From Maratus speciosus (taxonomy: Eukaryota > Arthropoda > Arachnida > Araneae > Salticidae), in the NCBI GenBank assembly GCA_963932465.1, contig OZ010800.1:94352807-94416806 (forward strand): 64,000 nt of DNA, given 5' to 3'. A model generated the notes under the pieces. That model saw only the letters and a list, made by a program, of their open reading frames with translations. It was not told the origin of the DNA and made no database searches. Each line of letters begins with the position of its first letter. Within the stretch, counting starts at the first letter, position 1. Positions 36,730 to 47,941 of this stretch are shown one piece after another. The translations under genes were made by a program, and so were the position numbers.

Positions 36730-37639
36730 ATGTGCATTGCTTGCTTTAAAATTTGCATTCACATCTTAAGTGAGTCATGATTGATAATTATAAACAACGA
36801 AGTTCGTAGCAATATATAGTCATATTTGAGCTGATAAATCTCGAATCGATGAATAATGTTGAAAATTTTCGAAGAAAGAAACGAGATTTTTTGAATACTG
36901 ATCGATTCGGTCGAGTTTCGGTCCGGTCGAATTTTCAGCCACATTTTCGCCGAAAATTCATTTTCGGCAAAACTCAGATTTTGGGCCAAAAACGAAATCG
37001 AATTTTCGGTCCATCTCTAATTATTAACGTTAAGATATATCAGAGTACATAATGTAATGTTACGAATTTCCTAAAATAACAATATAAGGAAAGTTCAAAT
37101 AATAGAAAAAGAGTCCCACAATGAAAATGAGAAGCTTTATCGACCACTTAAACAGACACTATCGTAACGGACAACCAATATACCGCAAGTATACGACGAA
37201 AATTTGCAAAGTTATCCATATCATTCTTAAGTATAATGTTTTTTCTTTCATGTTATCAATTTATATCATCATTAAATAAGCCGCATAAGTAGGATGTAAA
37301 TGATGACAATCATCAATTTTGCACTAAACGATTCTGTTTTGTCATCAAAATGTTGCCAACAATAACTGTGCTTTTTAATTGCACTTCTTTCACGATTTTT
37401 TGTGATAGGAGTTATAATCTGCACGTCTTGTTTCTGAAGTATCCGTTGAAAAGTCACATTGATTGAGTATTTTCTAATTTCTTCAAGTAAAAACCTGCTG
37501 TCATCTCACATAAAACTAATACTTTCGTAAATTTATTATTTAAGAAAACTTTGAAAGCCTTCAAAATCTTTTGATTACTTCTTTAAAATTGTAATCAAAA
37601 CGTAAGTATAATATAGGAATATTCCTTTTGTGATTTTTT
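36730..37639. other. Intergenic, no gene seen
   Basis: AT-rich. A phase around 36900-37015 is rich in TTTTCGG/CCGAAAA words that can pair with each other locally. No gene supported. Confidence 0.5.
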
Positions 37640-38230
37640 AAACTTTCCAACACAGTTAAAAAGTGTTTATGAATTCAGTTTTTCATGTCGCCATTCTGTA
37701 TGTTCGTAAATATACTCGTGTTAAAATGGATTGCATTTATTTTATTGAGTTTTAACAATGTAGATTTTTTATTGAAAAGGGAGCATGTAGTATTTTCATT
37801 TTGTTTACAGGTATACGCAAAATAATTCTTTTACACTACAGTAGTTGGAAAAAATTCCTTTACAGTAAATTTAATTATATTACATTAATTCAAACATAAT
37901 GAAATAAAACTGCTTGAGGTGGATTAAAGCCTGTTTTTTTATAATATATACCGAGTACATTTATAGCTCATTTACAGGGACACACAAAATATCTATTTTC
38001 TGTGAGAAGAAAATCGTTTGCGGGGAAATTTAATTAAATTATGATACTTAAAATACTATAATGAAATTTATCTGAATTGAGCTGTATTTGCATCTAGAGA
38101 TGTAGTCTACATTTTACACTCTTTTTTAGTGCATTACGTTCCGTTTATAAATTTGATACATCATTTAGAAGGTTGTACGAAAAACTAACATTTCTTACAG
38201 GCTACAGATGACAATTGCTGGAAATGGATT
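37640..38230 (+). repeat. Diverged 173-bp-type repeat, partial
   Basis: Starts like the 26.0-kb array (TTTCCAACACAGTTAAAAAG, then TGTTTATG and TGTATGTTCGTAAATATACTCG). Anchors GTTTACAGG at about 37803 and TCATTTACAGGGACACACAA at about 37968 are 167 bp apart. Strongly decayed. Confidence 0.6.
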
Positions 38231-39267
38231 TTTACTGCGTTATGCGATTGTTATTATTATTTTTTTTGGTAACTTATTCCATAGTATGAAATCAATATCG
38301 TAAAGGTATTCTAATAGTGTTGGAAGTGTTTCGTAATCGTTCATGTTTTATCGTTCTTGTTAGTGGTTTCCCATTTTCTTGAGTTGTGCAATCATAAATT
38401 TGACTTCTTGTATGGTCTGAAAGTTATATAAAAAAAATCATTAACTTACCCATGTGTTGCTATGTTATTATTTTTTCGAAATTATCTAATTTAAGAACAC
38501 ATGTGTTCGTCAAACAAGTATACAAATCACAAATTATGAAGTTTTTTAGAGATATTGAACTAGGCTGAAAGGAAAATATCATTTATCAGGCGTTTCGAAT
38601 AATAAATGTTGACTGAGTTAAATTTGTAACTTTTGTTTGAAAAAATGAGAGCTTTTCTGCGCATAACTAAAATATCTTCTGCGTCTCATTTGTAAATCTA
38701 GTATCAGAAGTATCATAATTTTGATGCACTGTAATTAGTTGTTCCTCACACTAATTCAGAAATGTTGAAGGTAAAGAGAAACCATTAAGTAAGAGAGTCT
38801 GCGGTAAAGAAAAAACACCGTATGTATTTGAGCGATTCCCGTTTATTTAATGTAGCTCAGATCTTTGATACAATCAAATAATACTTGCACTGGGTCCATC
38901 GAGTTAGCGTCAGAAAACTTCAAAGCCCCTTCAAAGACTTGCATGTTTGGCAGAGCTCAGAATTACTTAATATGGTATCACGGAAAGTTTTGTAGCACGT
39001 ATTACAGAACAGACAGATAGTCTGCTATACTCCTCTATCAAACTTGATAGCTTTATTCGTAAAAGTTGTTGTTATATTGATACTCTGGAAAAATTTGGAA
39101 GGCAGTTGGCTTATTGTTATACGAATCTTCCACAAAATTACGCTGAATAACTCTTTTCATCTCAATTGCTTTCTTTTAACCGGCATTTTCGCAACTTCTG
39201 TATATAACGTTACACATATAAAAATATTTACATTCTTAAAATGTACACTAAATGTAGGCACCAGATT
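38231..39267. other. Intergenic, no gene seen
   Basis: AT-rich sequence. The 102-codon open frame 39044-39352 runs into the next MITE's end and its poly-T/poly-G run and is not credible as a gene. Confidence 0.5.
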
Positions 39268-39951
39268 AAGGCCAATTCCACAGAAAATTTCCATCTTTTT
39301 TTTTTTTTTGGGGGGGGGGAATAAAATTTATAAGTTTAATTTAAGGGTATGATTAGAAAGTTTGATATTTTTATGTTCCATAATAAAATACTAATAAAAA
39401 GGCATTGTAAATTACTGTTTACAAACTAAGTTAAGAAACATAATTGTTTAATACATACATGATCGTAATAATAATAATTAATTGTAATACATAAATACAT
39501 AATTGTAACTTATTGTCTTTGTAAAGTCATAATATTACGTCAGGTACGCAATAAAAGTTACGTCAGTTACATGTATAAATGTCATTTTTTCTGTTTTCTT
39601 GTTCAGAAATTAACTAAACAAGTTACGCGTATAATTCTCATTACTTAATGTTGTTGAGAACATTAAATCACTTTTTTTTAACGCAAAAGCTTTGAAAATT
39701 TTTACACTCCGATGAAGGCAGAAAAAATGTTTGTCTATTTTATGTCACAATAGTTACAGAATTTTTAATTGCAATTTTTGGGACTAAAAGAGAGATTAAA
39801 ATATTCTACAGGTATTTGGGTATTAAGACCTTAGTATGAAATATATTAAATTATAAAAATGTCTTCTAGCTTTATTAGTAAATTTTCTACAGTGTTTTGA
39901 AAACAAAATCCGGCAATCAAGTATTACGTCATTTAATATGGAATTGACCTT
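39268..39951. mobile_element. ATAGGGCAATTCCA-type MITE, copy 2 (684 bp)
   Basis: Homologous to 36116-36729 along its length (AAGGGTATGATTAGAAA, AAAGGCATTGTAAATTACTG, GTTGTTGAGAACATTAAATC, GGTATTTGGGTATTAAGACC). Ends are decayed: AAGGCCAATTCCA and TGGAATTGACCTTA. TTACGTCA-type words sit at corresponding places (near 39536, 39559 and 39922). It is longer because of a poly-T/poly-G run near 39297 and an AT-rich insert near 39440-39500. Confidence 0.85.
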
Positions 39952-42637
39952 AAAAAAAAATCACGGATTAATATATGTGTTTTGTTGAACGTGATTTCTC
40001 GCAAATTATGTTTTATCGCTAACCATTTTCAAAATCACAAGCATATAACTATATTCTCATATGTGTTAACTTAAAATTGTCGACAAGATTGGCGACATTT
40101 GGCAAAGTATCGCTAAATTTGGTAACCAATAATGAGTTGCCATAAAGGAAGCCAACTTGGCTATAGCTGACTAATTTGGCGAAATTACCATTCAAATTCA
40201 GTTTTGATGATCCATCTCTAATCGGGTTCTTCGCATTTTAGATTCGTGTTTTCGAGTTAAATTAGATAAAACCCTAAAACCAAGAAATAGAGAAGCTACA
40301 CTTTCTACCCTGTACTAGAATGTTTTATTTCGTAATCTGCGTATTTCCTTTTCAAGTGCACATCTTGAAAATAATGTTTATTTCATTCACTTCAGAATGT
40401 CAGAATGTGCATTTACATTTCAGTTGCAACACATTCATTTACGGGGGGAAAATGAGTAACCTTCTGTAATTTGGACCTATACCAATTGGTTAAATTTGAG
40501 CGTCAAACAAGGCTCACTAAATTATGCTAATTGCCTGCGAACCCAATTACGGAAGTTCCCCAATATAAACATATGTCAATGTGAATACTAAAATACATAC
40601 ATAAGAACACATACATATATATATGAATACATATAGACATACGCATAATACATACATGGCATTATATTTTTCTCCATTTCTTTGGTTATCATCCATTGCT
40701 ATGCGGCTAGTATCCCAAATCGTTTTATCCGTAGTCTTATTCGATTTTTGTTCTTTTCTTTTCTCGTTATTTAAAATTCAAACTGAAATGCAGCGATTTG
40801 GAGGGTTACTGAAAATGTAAAGTTTGCACTAAAAAAAGAAAAAAAAACGCGTGGTAATTACGTACGTAGAAATTAAAGATTCTAAAAGTCAATCTATATC
40901 ACAGGTCACAAATTGTGACATCATAACGATGCGGACGACGTTAAAATGCATAATGTACCACAATGAAGCTAATGTTTTAATTAAAAACGAGTTGCAACCT
41001 GTCGAATTTCGGCGAAAGAAACTGTTTCAAAGGAATTGATACATTGATTTACAATAAACCTACAGAATTAATTACAATAAAAAATGTGGTTCTTAATTTG
41101 ATTAATGTAAGTCTTAAAACAAATATATTTTTGTCCTAAAGATACCAAAATACTACTTTATTAAGCTTCAAATATTGAAATTATTGATGAATTAAACATA
41201 TCAGCAATCCGTAAAATGTAATCAAGATTAGTAATTACGATAACTTAATCTCTTGAAGCTATTTTACTTCGTATTACGGAATGAAAAATCAGTAAGCGCT
41301 ATTTTTCGTTGACACAAACATGGAATTTTTCCCCCATAAAATATAAACCTAACTTCATTTTAAACGTCTGAAAATATACATACTCACCTCTCATACCCGT
41401 AATCACGATTTAAAAAAGTATTTTAATGCACAATATGTCATTAAGAAATATCGTTCCGAATTTGAAGTCGCGTTTGCAAGCTACAGCAGCTACAATTGTG
41501 TCATGTGAAAAATCCCACTATTGATTCTAATCTCAGTAGAGGTAAGTACAAATTCCAGAAATTCATTACTTTTAGACTCATTTGTGTTAAAATATTTAGT
41601 TTATCAAAGAAAATATTCGTTTTCTTTTAATATGGCGTCATTTTTACTCATTGAAATATTTCACCTAGCTTCTCAAACACAGTATCGGAGGAATGAAAAA
41701 CTACTGAAATGTAACAGATTGATACAAGAAACTGTGTGTGTTTTTAATGCATGACGTCATTTTCAGTTTACATTTTTTTCAATTACTTTTATTTGAAATT
41801 AGAAAATGGCATCATAAAAGATGTTATCAATAAATAAAACCGTTTATTTCTGTGTAATAATGGAAGTAATCTGAGTGCCACTATATTGAAGAAATTTCAT
41901 AAAAAACATTTAAAATTAAATTTAAAATATAAGAGTAACAATTAAAAAATAGCTAGTGCAGTCATATCTACAGTTTAACAGCTTTCATTAGAAAAATTAA
42001 TTAGTAAAAACAGTTTAGTAGAAAGCTGAGTGTGGATGACAGAAAAAAAACACATTTTTTAAATATATGGACTAGGGGGTTCTGCCCCTGCAAGCTACGC
42101 TCGCCAACCCCCCGTTCAGACACCGCAGAATCTAAAAACACGCTAATCTGATCGGTTTTAAAAAGACTAGAGAATATTGAATTATACTGAAAAAAGCTAT
42201 GCAGATGCAGTCCCTGTAACCGGGTTTCCATTCAATTCCCTTTGATTGCAAAAATTTAAGGCCGAATTAGTTGCTGTTAAGACATCCAATGGTTGTTTTC
42301 GTGTTTGATCAAAGAGAATCAGTTAAACATTTGAAAAGAAGCTAAAATAAAATGAATTAAGTGTACATATTCTTTGCCTCCCGGTATTTAAAAAAAATTC
42401 TAAAACAGTAGCCTAAGTCATGTGACTATCATAAACAGTTTCGGGCGAACCACTTCGCGTTTTATATTCCAGGTGCCATTTTGGTACTTTAATGTTAGTC
42501 AAGTACAGGTCACTTAGTAACCAAATATTATTCTATCGCCATCATTCCATCTATATTATAATAGTCCAAGTCATGTAACTGCCATAAATAAATACACTCA
42601 GATTCCTTCGCTTTTCTCATGAAAGTTTGGTCCAGCT
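39952..42637. other. Intergenic with dispersed repeat fragments
   Basis: 40105-40310 matches the repeat at 4545-4740. An ACATACATA-type microsatellite lies at about 40590-40660. 42071-42125 (ACTAGGGGGTTCTGCCCCTG, then C-rich) resembles 21488-21540. No gene supported; the small open frames at 40623, 40851 and 41521 show no domain. Confidence 0.5.
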
Positions 42638-42828
42638 GTCATATACGGCCCCATATTGGCGCGATTTTTTTCCGACGCTAATTTGGGGAAAACATTAACA
42701 GCATAAACAACAACATCCGGCTTACCAAACCAAGCAAAATAACGATACTATGGCGCCAGATAAGTACCCGTTGCGTATATGATATTGGCGTCAGAAAAAA
42801 ATCGCACCAATATAGGTCCGTATATGAC
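42638..42828. mobile_element. 191-bp hairpin MITE
   Basis: GTCATATACGGCCCCATATT at the left is inverted at the right (AATATAGGTCCGTATATGAC). The arms, about 45 bp (42638-42682 and 42782-42828), continue through GCGATTTTTTTC.GACGC. The loop is about 100 bp. Related fragments occur at 43071-43110 (GTCATATACGCGCC) and near 43665-43715. The longest open frame of the window (42678-43079, minus) crosses this element and is not credible. Confidence 0.8.
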
Positions 42829-43098
42829 ATCTGTGCCGAATGTTTTCCATTTTGATTAAAAAAGGAAACAAAAAAAATTAATAAAACTACATAAAAGTTG
42901 CCATGATCGCAAATAATTCTTGGTTCTGTTATGCTAGCCGAGTGCAAATCTCGCCAATAGCTTTTTTTCAACTCGCCAGTTAGCATTTTTTTTTTCGAGT
43001 GGTAAATTAAAACATTGCTTTGAAGTTGAAATTTAATGTAATGGTTTGTTACATCATTTAACATTTGGCCATATGTCATATACGCGCCGGGTTTAGCG

Positions 43099-43101
<3 letters not shown>

Positions 43102-43135
<34 letters not shown>
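43102..43135. repeat. Poly-T tract (34 bp)
   Basis: Uninterrupted T run inside a fragment related to the 42638-42828 MITE, expanding the T stretch found at the same place in that element. Confidence 0.9.
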
Positions 43136-43136
<1 letters not shown>

Positions 43137-43203
43137 TTACGAAAATTTGGCGAAAACCTCGTTTTCGAATACCAGTTGCATATGTATTTTTGGTCCTACT
43201 TAG

Positions 43204-43473
43204 TTATCCCGTCGACCAAAAATCTATCACCAAACTATAAGATTAAATGTCAATAATGGTTGATCGTAAATGTCACATTCACTTGACTTTAAGCAAGTTA
43301 CACGCCTTTACGTCATCAAGTGATTTTTACTTCGACGTTTTATTTGTATATTTATTAATGTTATAGTATTTTTTTGTTCTTTCGTTATTTAAAATAAAAA
43401 TTATGTCAATTTGTATAATTTGGCGAGCGGTTTGGCGATTTATATAATTTGGCGAAATGGGTCGACGGAATAA
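43204..43473. mobile_element. TTATCCCGTCGACC-ended MITE, copy 2 (~270 bp)
   Basis: Starts TTATCCCGTCGACC and ends with the near-exact inverse GGGTCGACGGAATAA. It is homologous to 22062-22298. A short duplication near the right end (TTTGGCGA... TTATATAATTTGGCGA) makes it about 30 bp longer. Confidence 0.85.
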
Positions 43474-44436
43474 TTAAGTAGAACCATATTTTTTAATTAT
43501 TTTCTATTATTTTTAAAAGAAAATAACCAAAAACAAAATTATCTATAGAACAAAACAATTTATTTAATTTAAAAAAAGCAAATAAAGTAAATAAACATTT
43601 ATTATTAAATAAACAACAATAGCCGTGTTAGTATATCAACCAAAATAATACCATTTTGGCGCCAGTTAGGTATCCTGGTGCGTATATGATATCTGTGCCT
43701 AATATTTTTCGTTTCCTTTAGTTAAAAAAAAAAGAAAAAAGATAGAAGTGAAAGCCATTTATTTTGAATGGTTCAGTTTGTATTACATAAAATGATAATG
43801 AAATACAAATTGAATTATGAATAAAAGTAACATGATACATTTCTTAGCATACGTTTAAGGGAGGCCAAACTGGTCGCCAAATTAGTAACCATTTCTAAAA
43901 TATGAAAAAAAAATATCTGTTATGATTAACATTTGAGTTGCCATCATTAGAGAAAAGTATATAAACATAATTGCATGGTGAAGCTAAAATTCTAAGATTC
44001 TATTTAGTCTTGAAGTTTTAAAATGTTATACATTAATATTTAATATTTTAATATTTAATAATGTCAATAATATTAATAATTTTTAATATTTGAAAACTAA
44101 ATATGAATAAGTTTTTCTGAGGGAGTTTAGTACCATACCTGTTAATATTTTAAACACATGGTATCAAACAGAAAATAAATCTTTAAAATTTACAGCAAAA
44201 CTTTTCACCTTAAATTTTTTGAAATGTAATTTTTGTTACTTGATATATTCTTCCACTTAGCGCTTCAGTTATGAGCATTAAAGATGGCGAAGTAAACTGC
44301 CTGAAATTAGTGGAGTCCAGAGCATTTGGAGCCCTAATTTACGCGGCAGACCTGGCAACGCTAATTATTACGTTGAAAAAACAATCTTAATTATAATATC
44401 ATAAGACGGAATGCAATATTTCACCTCGATTCTAAC
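43474..44436. other. Intergenic, repeat fragments only
   Basis: AT-rich. 43780-43900 matches part of the repeat at 4440-4570. AATATTTAATA low complexity lies near 44030-44090. No gene supported. Confidence 0.5.
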
Positions 44437-45027
44437 ATAAAATATATTATATGAACTTTTCAAATTTCATTGTTGTACTTAAAAGGTGACTAAAATAATA
44501 AAATATATGTTACATGTTATAAATATACATTTTATTTAAAACTTTTTAGTATTTTCAAGCTTTCCCAAGCTCTTCATCAGAGAAAATTTAATAACTAATT
44601 GCTGTTTATTTATGCAAATACGTCACTTCGTTTTTTAATGAGAGAGTCAATAATTATTAGAGTTGAAAGTAGAAGTAGCAGTTTCTGGAACTGAACTTAA
44701 TTAGAGAAAATATATATTATTTTTATTAACTGCAGTTCCATTTATTATATTACATCATTCTGTTCTCATACGTCACTTTCATCTTAAATGCGTAGCTGGA
44801 CAGTCGAAGTAGCAGTGTTTCAGATTAAATTTGTGTAGAAGAAAATATTTAACTGCCTTACTATAAACTGTAATACGTCACTTTTCTCAAGTTTTCAGGA
44901 TTTATTTTCTGGATATTGAACCATAAATTGGGAATATTGTACGATAGGGCGTCATTACTTACTATTATTACTAGTCACCTTTTAAGTAAAACAGTGAACT
45001 TTTTAAAGTTCATATAATATATTTTAT
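44437..45027. mobile_element. 591-bp TIR element with iterated ATACGTCACTT
   Basis: ATAAAATATATTATATGAAC at the left is exactly inverted at the right end, and pairing continues imperfectly through ACTTAAAAGGTGACTA for about 55 bp. The word ATACGTCACTT occurs three times inside (44618, 44768, 44873). The right edge lies 26 bp from the stop codon of the receptor pseudogene, i.e. in its 3' flank. Non-coding; superfamily unknown. Confidence 0.82.
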
Positions 45028-45052
45028 CGAACTTAATTAGTTTTAGGTAAAG

Positions 45053-46155
45053 TTATTTTATACTTATTATAAGTAGATCGTATGTGAGTGTAATTCCAAT
45101 GGCAGAAAGTATAAACTTACGGCTGATTTCAAACATTCCACATGCTGTTATGTAAACAACATCTTCTTTTTCAATTCTTTTAAAGTAAAACATGATATGT
45201 CGAGAAATGAAAGATTTATCACCAAGTTCAGTTGTGCAACAATTTGCTGTTTTTCTTATTTCTATTAATTTCTCTGGAATCATGGAACAACTTATAGAAT
45301 AAACCATTATCATAAATAATCCAAATAATGCATTAAATATTACCCCGATGATGGTAACTGCATCTATGTAATGACTGGGGGTTAAAACATCAAAAAATGC
45401 AAGAAATATCATTTCTAAATTATACAAGATTATGATAAATGATGGATATGCGAGAGTCTGATTAAGATTTTTTTAAATCTTAACGATATGGAAGAATTCT
45501 TTTAAAAAGTCGACTCCTTCGATATTTTTTCTTTCCTTGAAATAAATATTAAACAAATCATTGTAATCTTTTAATACTTCTTTCCATGTGTAGAATAAGA
45601 TACTCAGTGAAAATGTTATTAATGCAAAAAATGTACAAATGGAAAAGTACAGAAAAGTACCATAAAATGATAAAATATGTTTGATAATCTTCTTGCGGAT
45701 TTCATATCCGTATGACCAAAAATCTGCTACTCCCCCTTTATCCATGATGGTAACTATTAAAGACACTACAATGGGTAATGTAAGCATACATATGGCGAAA
45801 ATGTTCACAAAACATGTTCGTTTATTGTTTCGTGTAAATTTATTTCTGTAACGATATAGCTTTTGCCTGATAATTGATATTTTCGACCCTGTCTATTTAG
45901 AAAATACCAAATAAAAACCAACTGAACAGGCATTAAAATATATACAAAGACTCCTATACCGTCAAAACCGCTTGTGCAAATTTTATAAAAGCATGCTGAA
46001 AACCAATGCACCATGGAAACGAAATATACTGTTTTTGTAATAAAAGATATGTATTTTTTGTGCATTTTAAGGCGCGATCTTGACATTCTGACACCCAATA
46101 TAGATAAAATCTGCCACAAAAAATTATATTCTTCTATCATAATTACTTTCGACAT
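45053..46155 (-). pseudogene. Gustatory-receptor-like 7TM chemoreceptor pseudogene
   Basis: Three minus-strand open pieces join into one ~366-residue, seven-transmembrane protein, the usual size of an arthropod gustatory receptor. Hydrophobic segments in order: YISFITKTVYFVSMVHWFSA, IGVFVYILMPVQLVFIWYFL, FVNIFAICMLTLPIVVSLIV, one within FYGTFLYFSICTFFALITFS, YPSFIIILYNLEMIFLAFF, VTIIGVIFNALFGLFMIMVY, and FILSAIGITLTYDLLIISI. The end of segment 7 (TYDLLI) sits where gustatory receptors carry TY......Q. Two breaks: a frameshift at about 45865-45880, upstream of RYRNKFTRNNKRTCFVNIF, and one in-frame TAA at 45473-45475, after which the same frame continues (KNLNQTLAYPSF). No intron is needed. If intact, it would be a ligand-gated cation channel of taste/chemosensory cells. 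Family assignment rests on architecture and motif, not on a search. Sequencing error could account for one break but less easily for both. Confidence 0.72.
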
Positions 46156-47465
46156 TATAATTAAATGACAGAATTTAAATAAGTGTACTGCAATTTAAAT
46201 ATACTACAAGATGAGTTTTACTAGATTTTCTTTCTGTAACGTAATTATTTGACAGTGAAAATAAATATCAACACGGCGAACATTATATTGATACTGCGGC
46301 CTTTTCAATACAATAAACAAATATTTAGTTCAGGCGCATATTCATACTTAATTACATTCAGGTGTGCAAAATTATTAAAAGTGAAATAAAAAAGTTACAT
46401 TTGTTGAAGGTGATTTGCAGTTTTTATAGAAATATTGCAATTTAATATCTTACATTTAGACTTAAGCAAATTTCTTATGCTTAGCCAGATTTTTATGAAA
46501 TGATGACTTATTCATATTTTTAGCCACATCTTGTTTCTTATGTTTAAGCTGGCAATCTTTTAGCACTGTTTAAAATTATTTTATTTGTCAGCATTTTTCC
46601 ATCTTATAGTAGATACAGAGTAGATACTTAACTTTTGAATTGAGATATTAATTTTGATGTTTTAAAATACTCCTAGTCTTTTTTTAGTATATCATAAAGA
46701 AACTAGAAACAGAAACATGCTGTTGATTTGGAGATACACAGTCACATTTTGTGCACAGACGCCTAAATAGAAAGGGTCTAATCTGCCCCAGTAAGAATAT
46801 CCAATGAGTCAAATATTTTATAAAAGAATATAAAACTTTTAAACTTTACCCTCACATCAATTATATAACTTCTGAAGTTTCAGTAAATAAAACAGGTTGT
46901 ACGTTGAGTACGTTATACGTGGTTGTACTTACATTTAATCGACAGCGTTATTCTTAGGTACAGATGATATTTAAATATGCCACGTCCTTGTTTATAATGC
47001 AGTTGTACGTAAAAGAATTTTGAAAGATTTTCATTGTTGAATGTGTATGTATATATTAATTGTGAAAAGAATTTCCTTTTGAAATATTAAATATATATAA
47101 TAAAATATATTCTTTTCATGAATATTGTAATAGAATTAGGAAAAGAAAATCTTTTATAATACCTTTGAAATTGCAATAAATGAAAATCAATATTGAATCG
47201 CCATTATCTTTTGAAAAGAGAACTTTTCGTTAACAGTAATTTTGTTACGTTATTCAATAAAAAGAATAAAAGGACGTAAAGCTTCAAATAATATGTGTAC
47301 ATTTTTTGTAATTGTAGAGTGAGCCACGCCCATTATTTTATACTTTGATAAAATACCCTGTTTCTCGTTCAGTTGTGCGTGAAAATGTTCAATTTTCGAT
47401 CAATAAAATTTTATTTATCAATATAATACAGTACAATTCCAGATACTTAATATTTATAATTATTT

Positions 47466-47511
<46 letters not shown>

Positions 47512-47941
47512 CTAAAACCTTTTTTTCTCGCATGTTATTCATTCTGATACATTTTAATAAATAACGAGGTGGAACGATTCAAAATTCGATCAAATATGTA
47601 TAGTGTAAAATGTCCTCTTCAACTATTGTTCCTTCCTAATTTTTATCTTCTAAAACGATATTGTACTCTCAGTTCATCAATTCTTATATTGAAATAAAGA
47701 AACTGTTACAGTAATAACATAAAATCTGCAGATCAGATAGAATTTTAATATTTTCAATTCATAATTTCATTGTGTGGTTTCTTCGTTCCTTTTCCACACT
47801 AGGGATGGTTATCCCTTTTTTCCAGGAACGGGATCCCTCTTATAAATCGACATACGCAACAGATATTAGAAAAATAATAATAACTAGAAATCAGGAATTC
47901 TGCTTTTCCAGAATTTAGTGTCGCCCCCGAGGAAAAAAATA
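46156..47941. other. Intergenic with poly-A tract
   Basis: AT-rich sequence upstream of the receptor pseudogene. A poly-A run of about 41 bp lies at 47469-47509. No promoter or further exon recognised. Confidence 0.5.
47469..47509. repeat. Poly-A tract (41 bp)
   Basis: Uninterrupted A run. Confidence 0.93.

Noticed and set aside
39044..39352. 102-codon plus-strand frame
   Set aside because: It enters the 39268 MITE end and its T/G homopolymers; no domain.
42678..43079. 133-codon open frame on the minus strand, the longest in the window
   Set aside because: It runs across the 42638-42828 hairpin element and repeat fragments, shows no domain, and its paralogous fragments do not preserve the frame.
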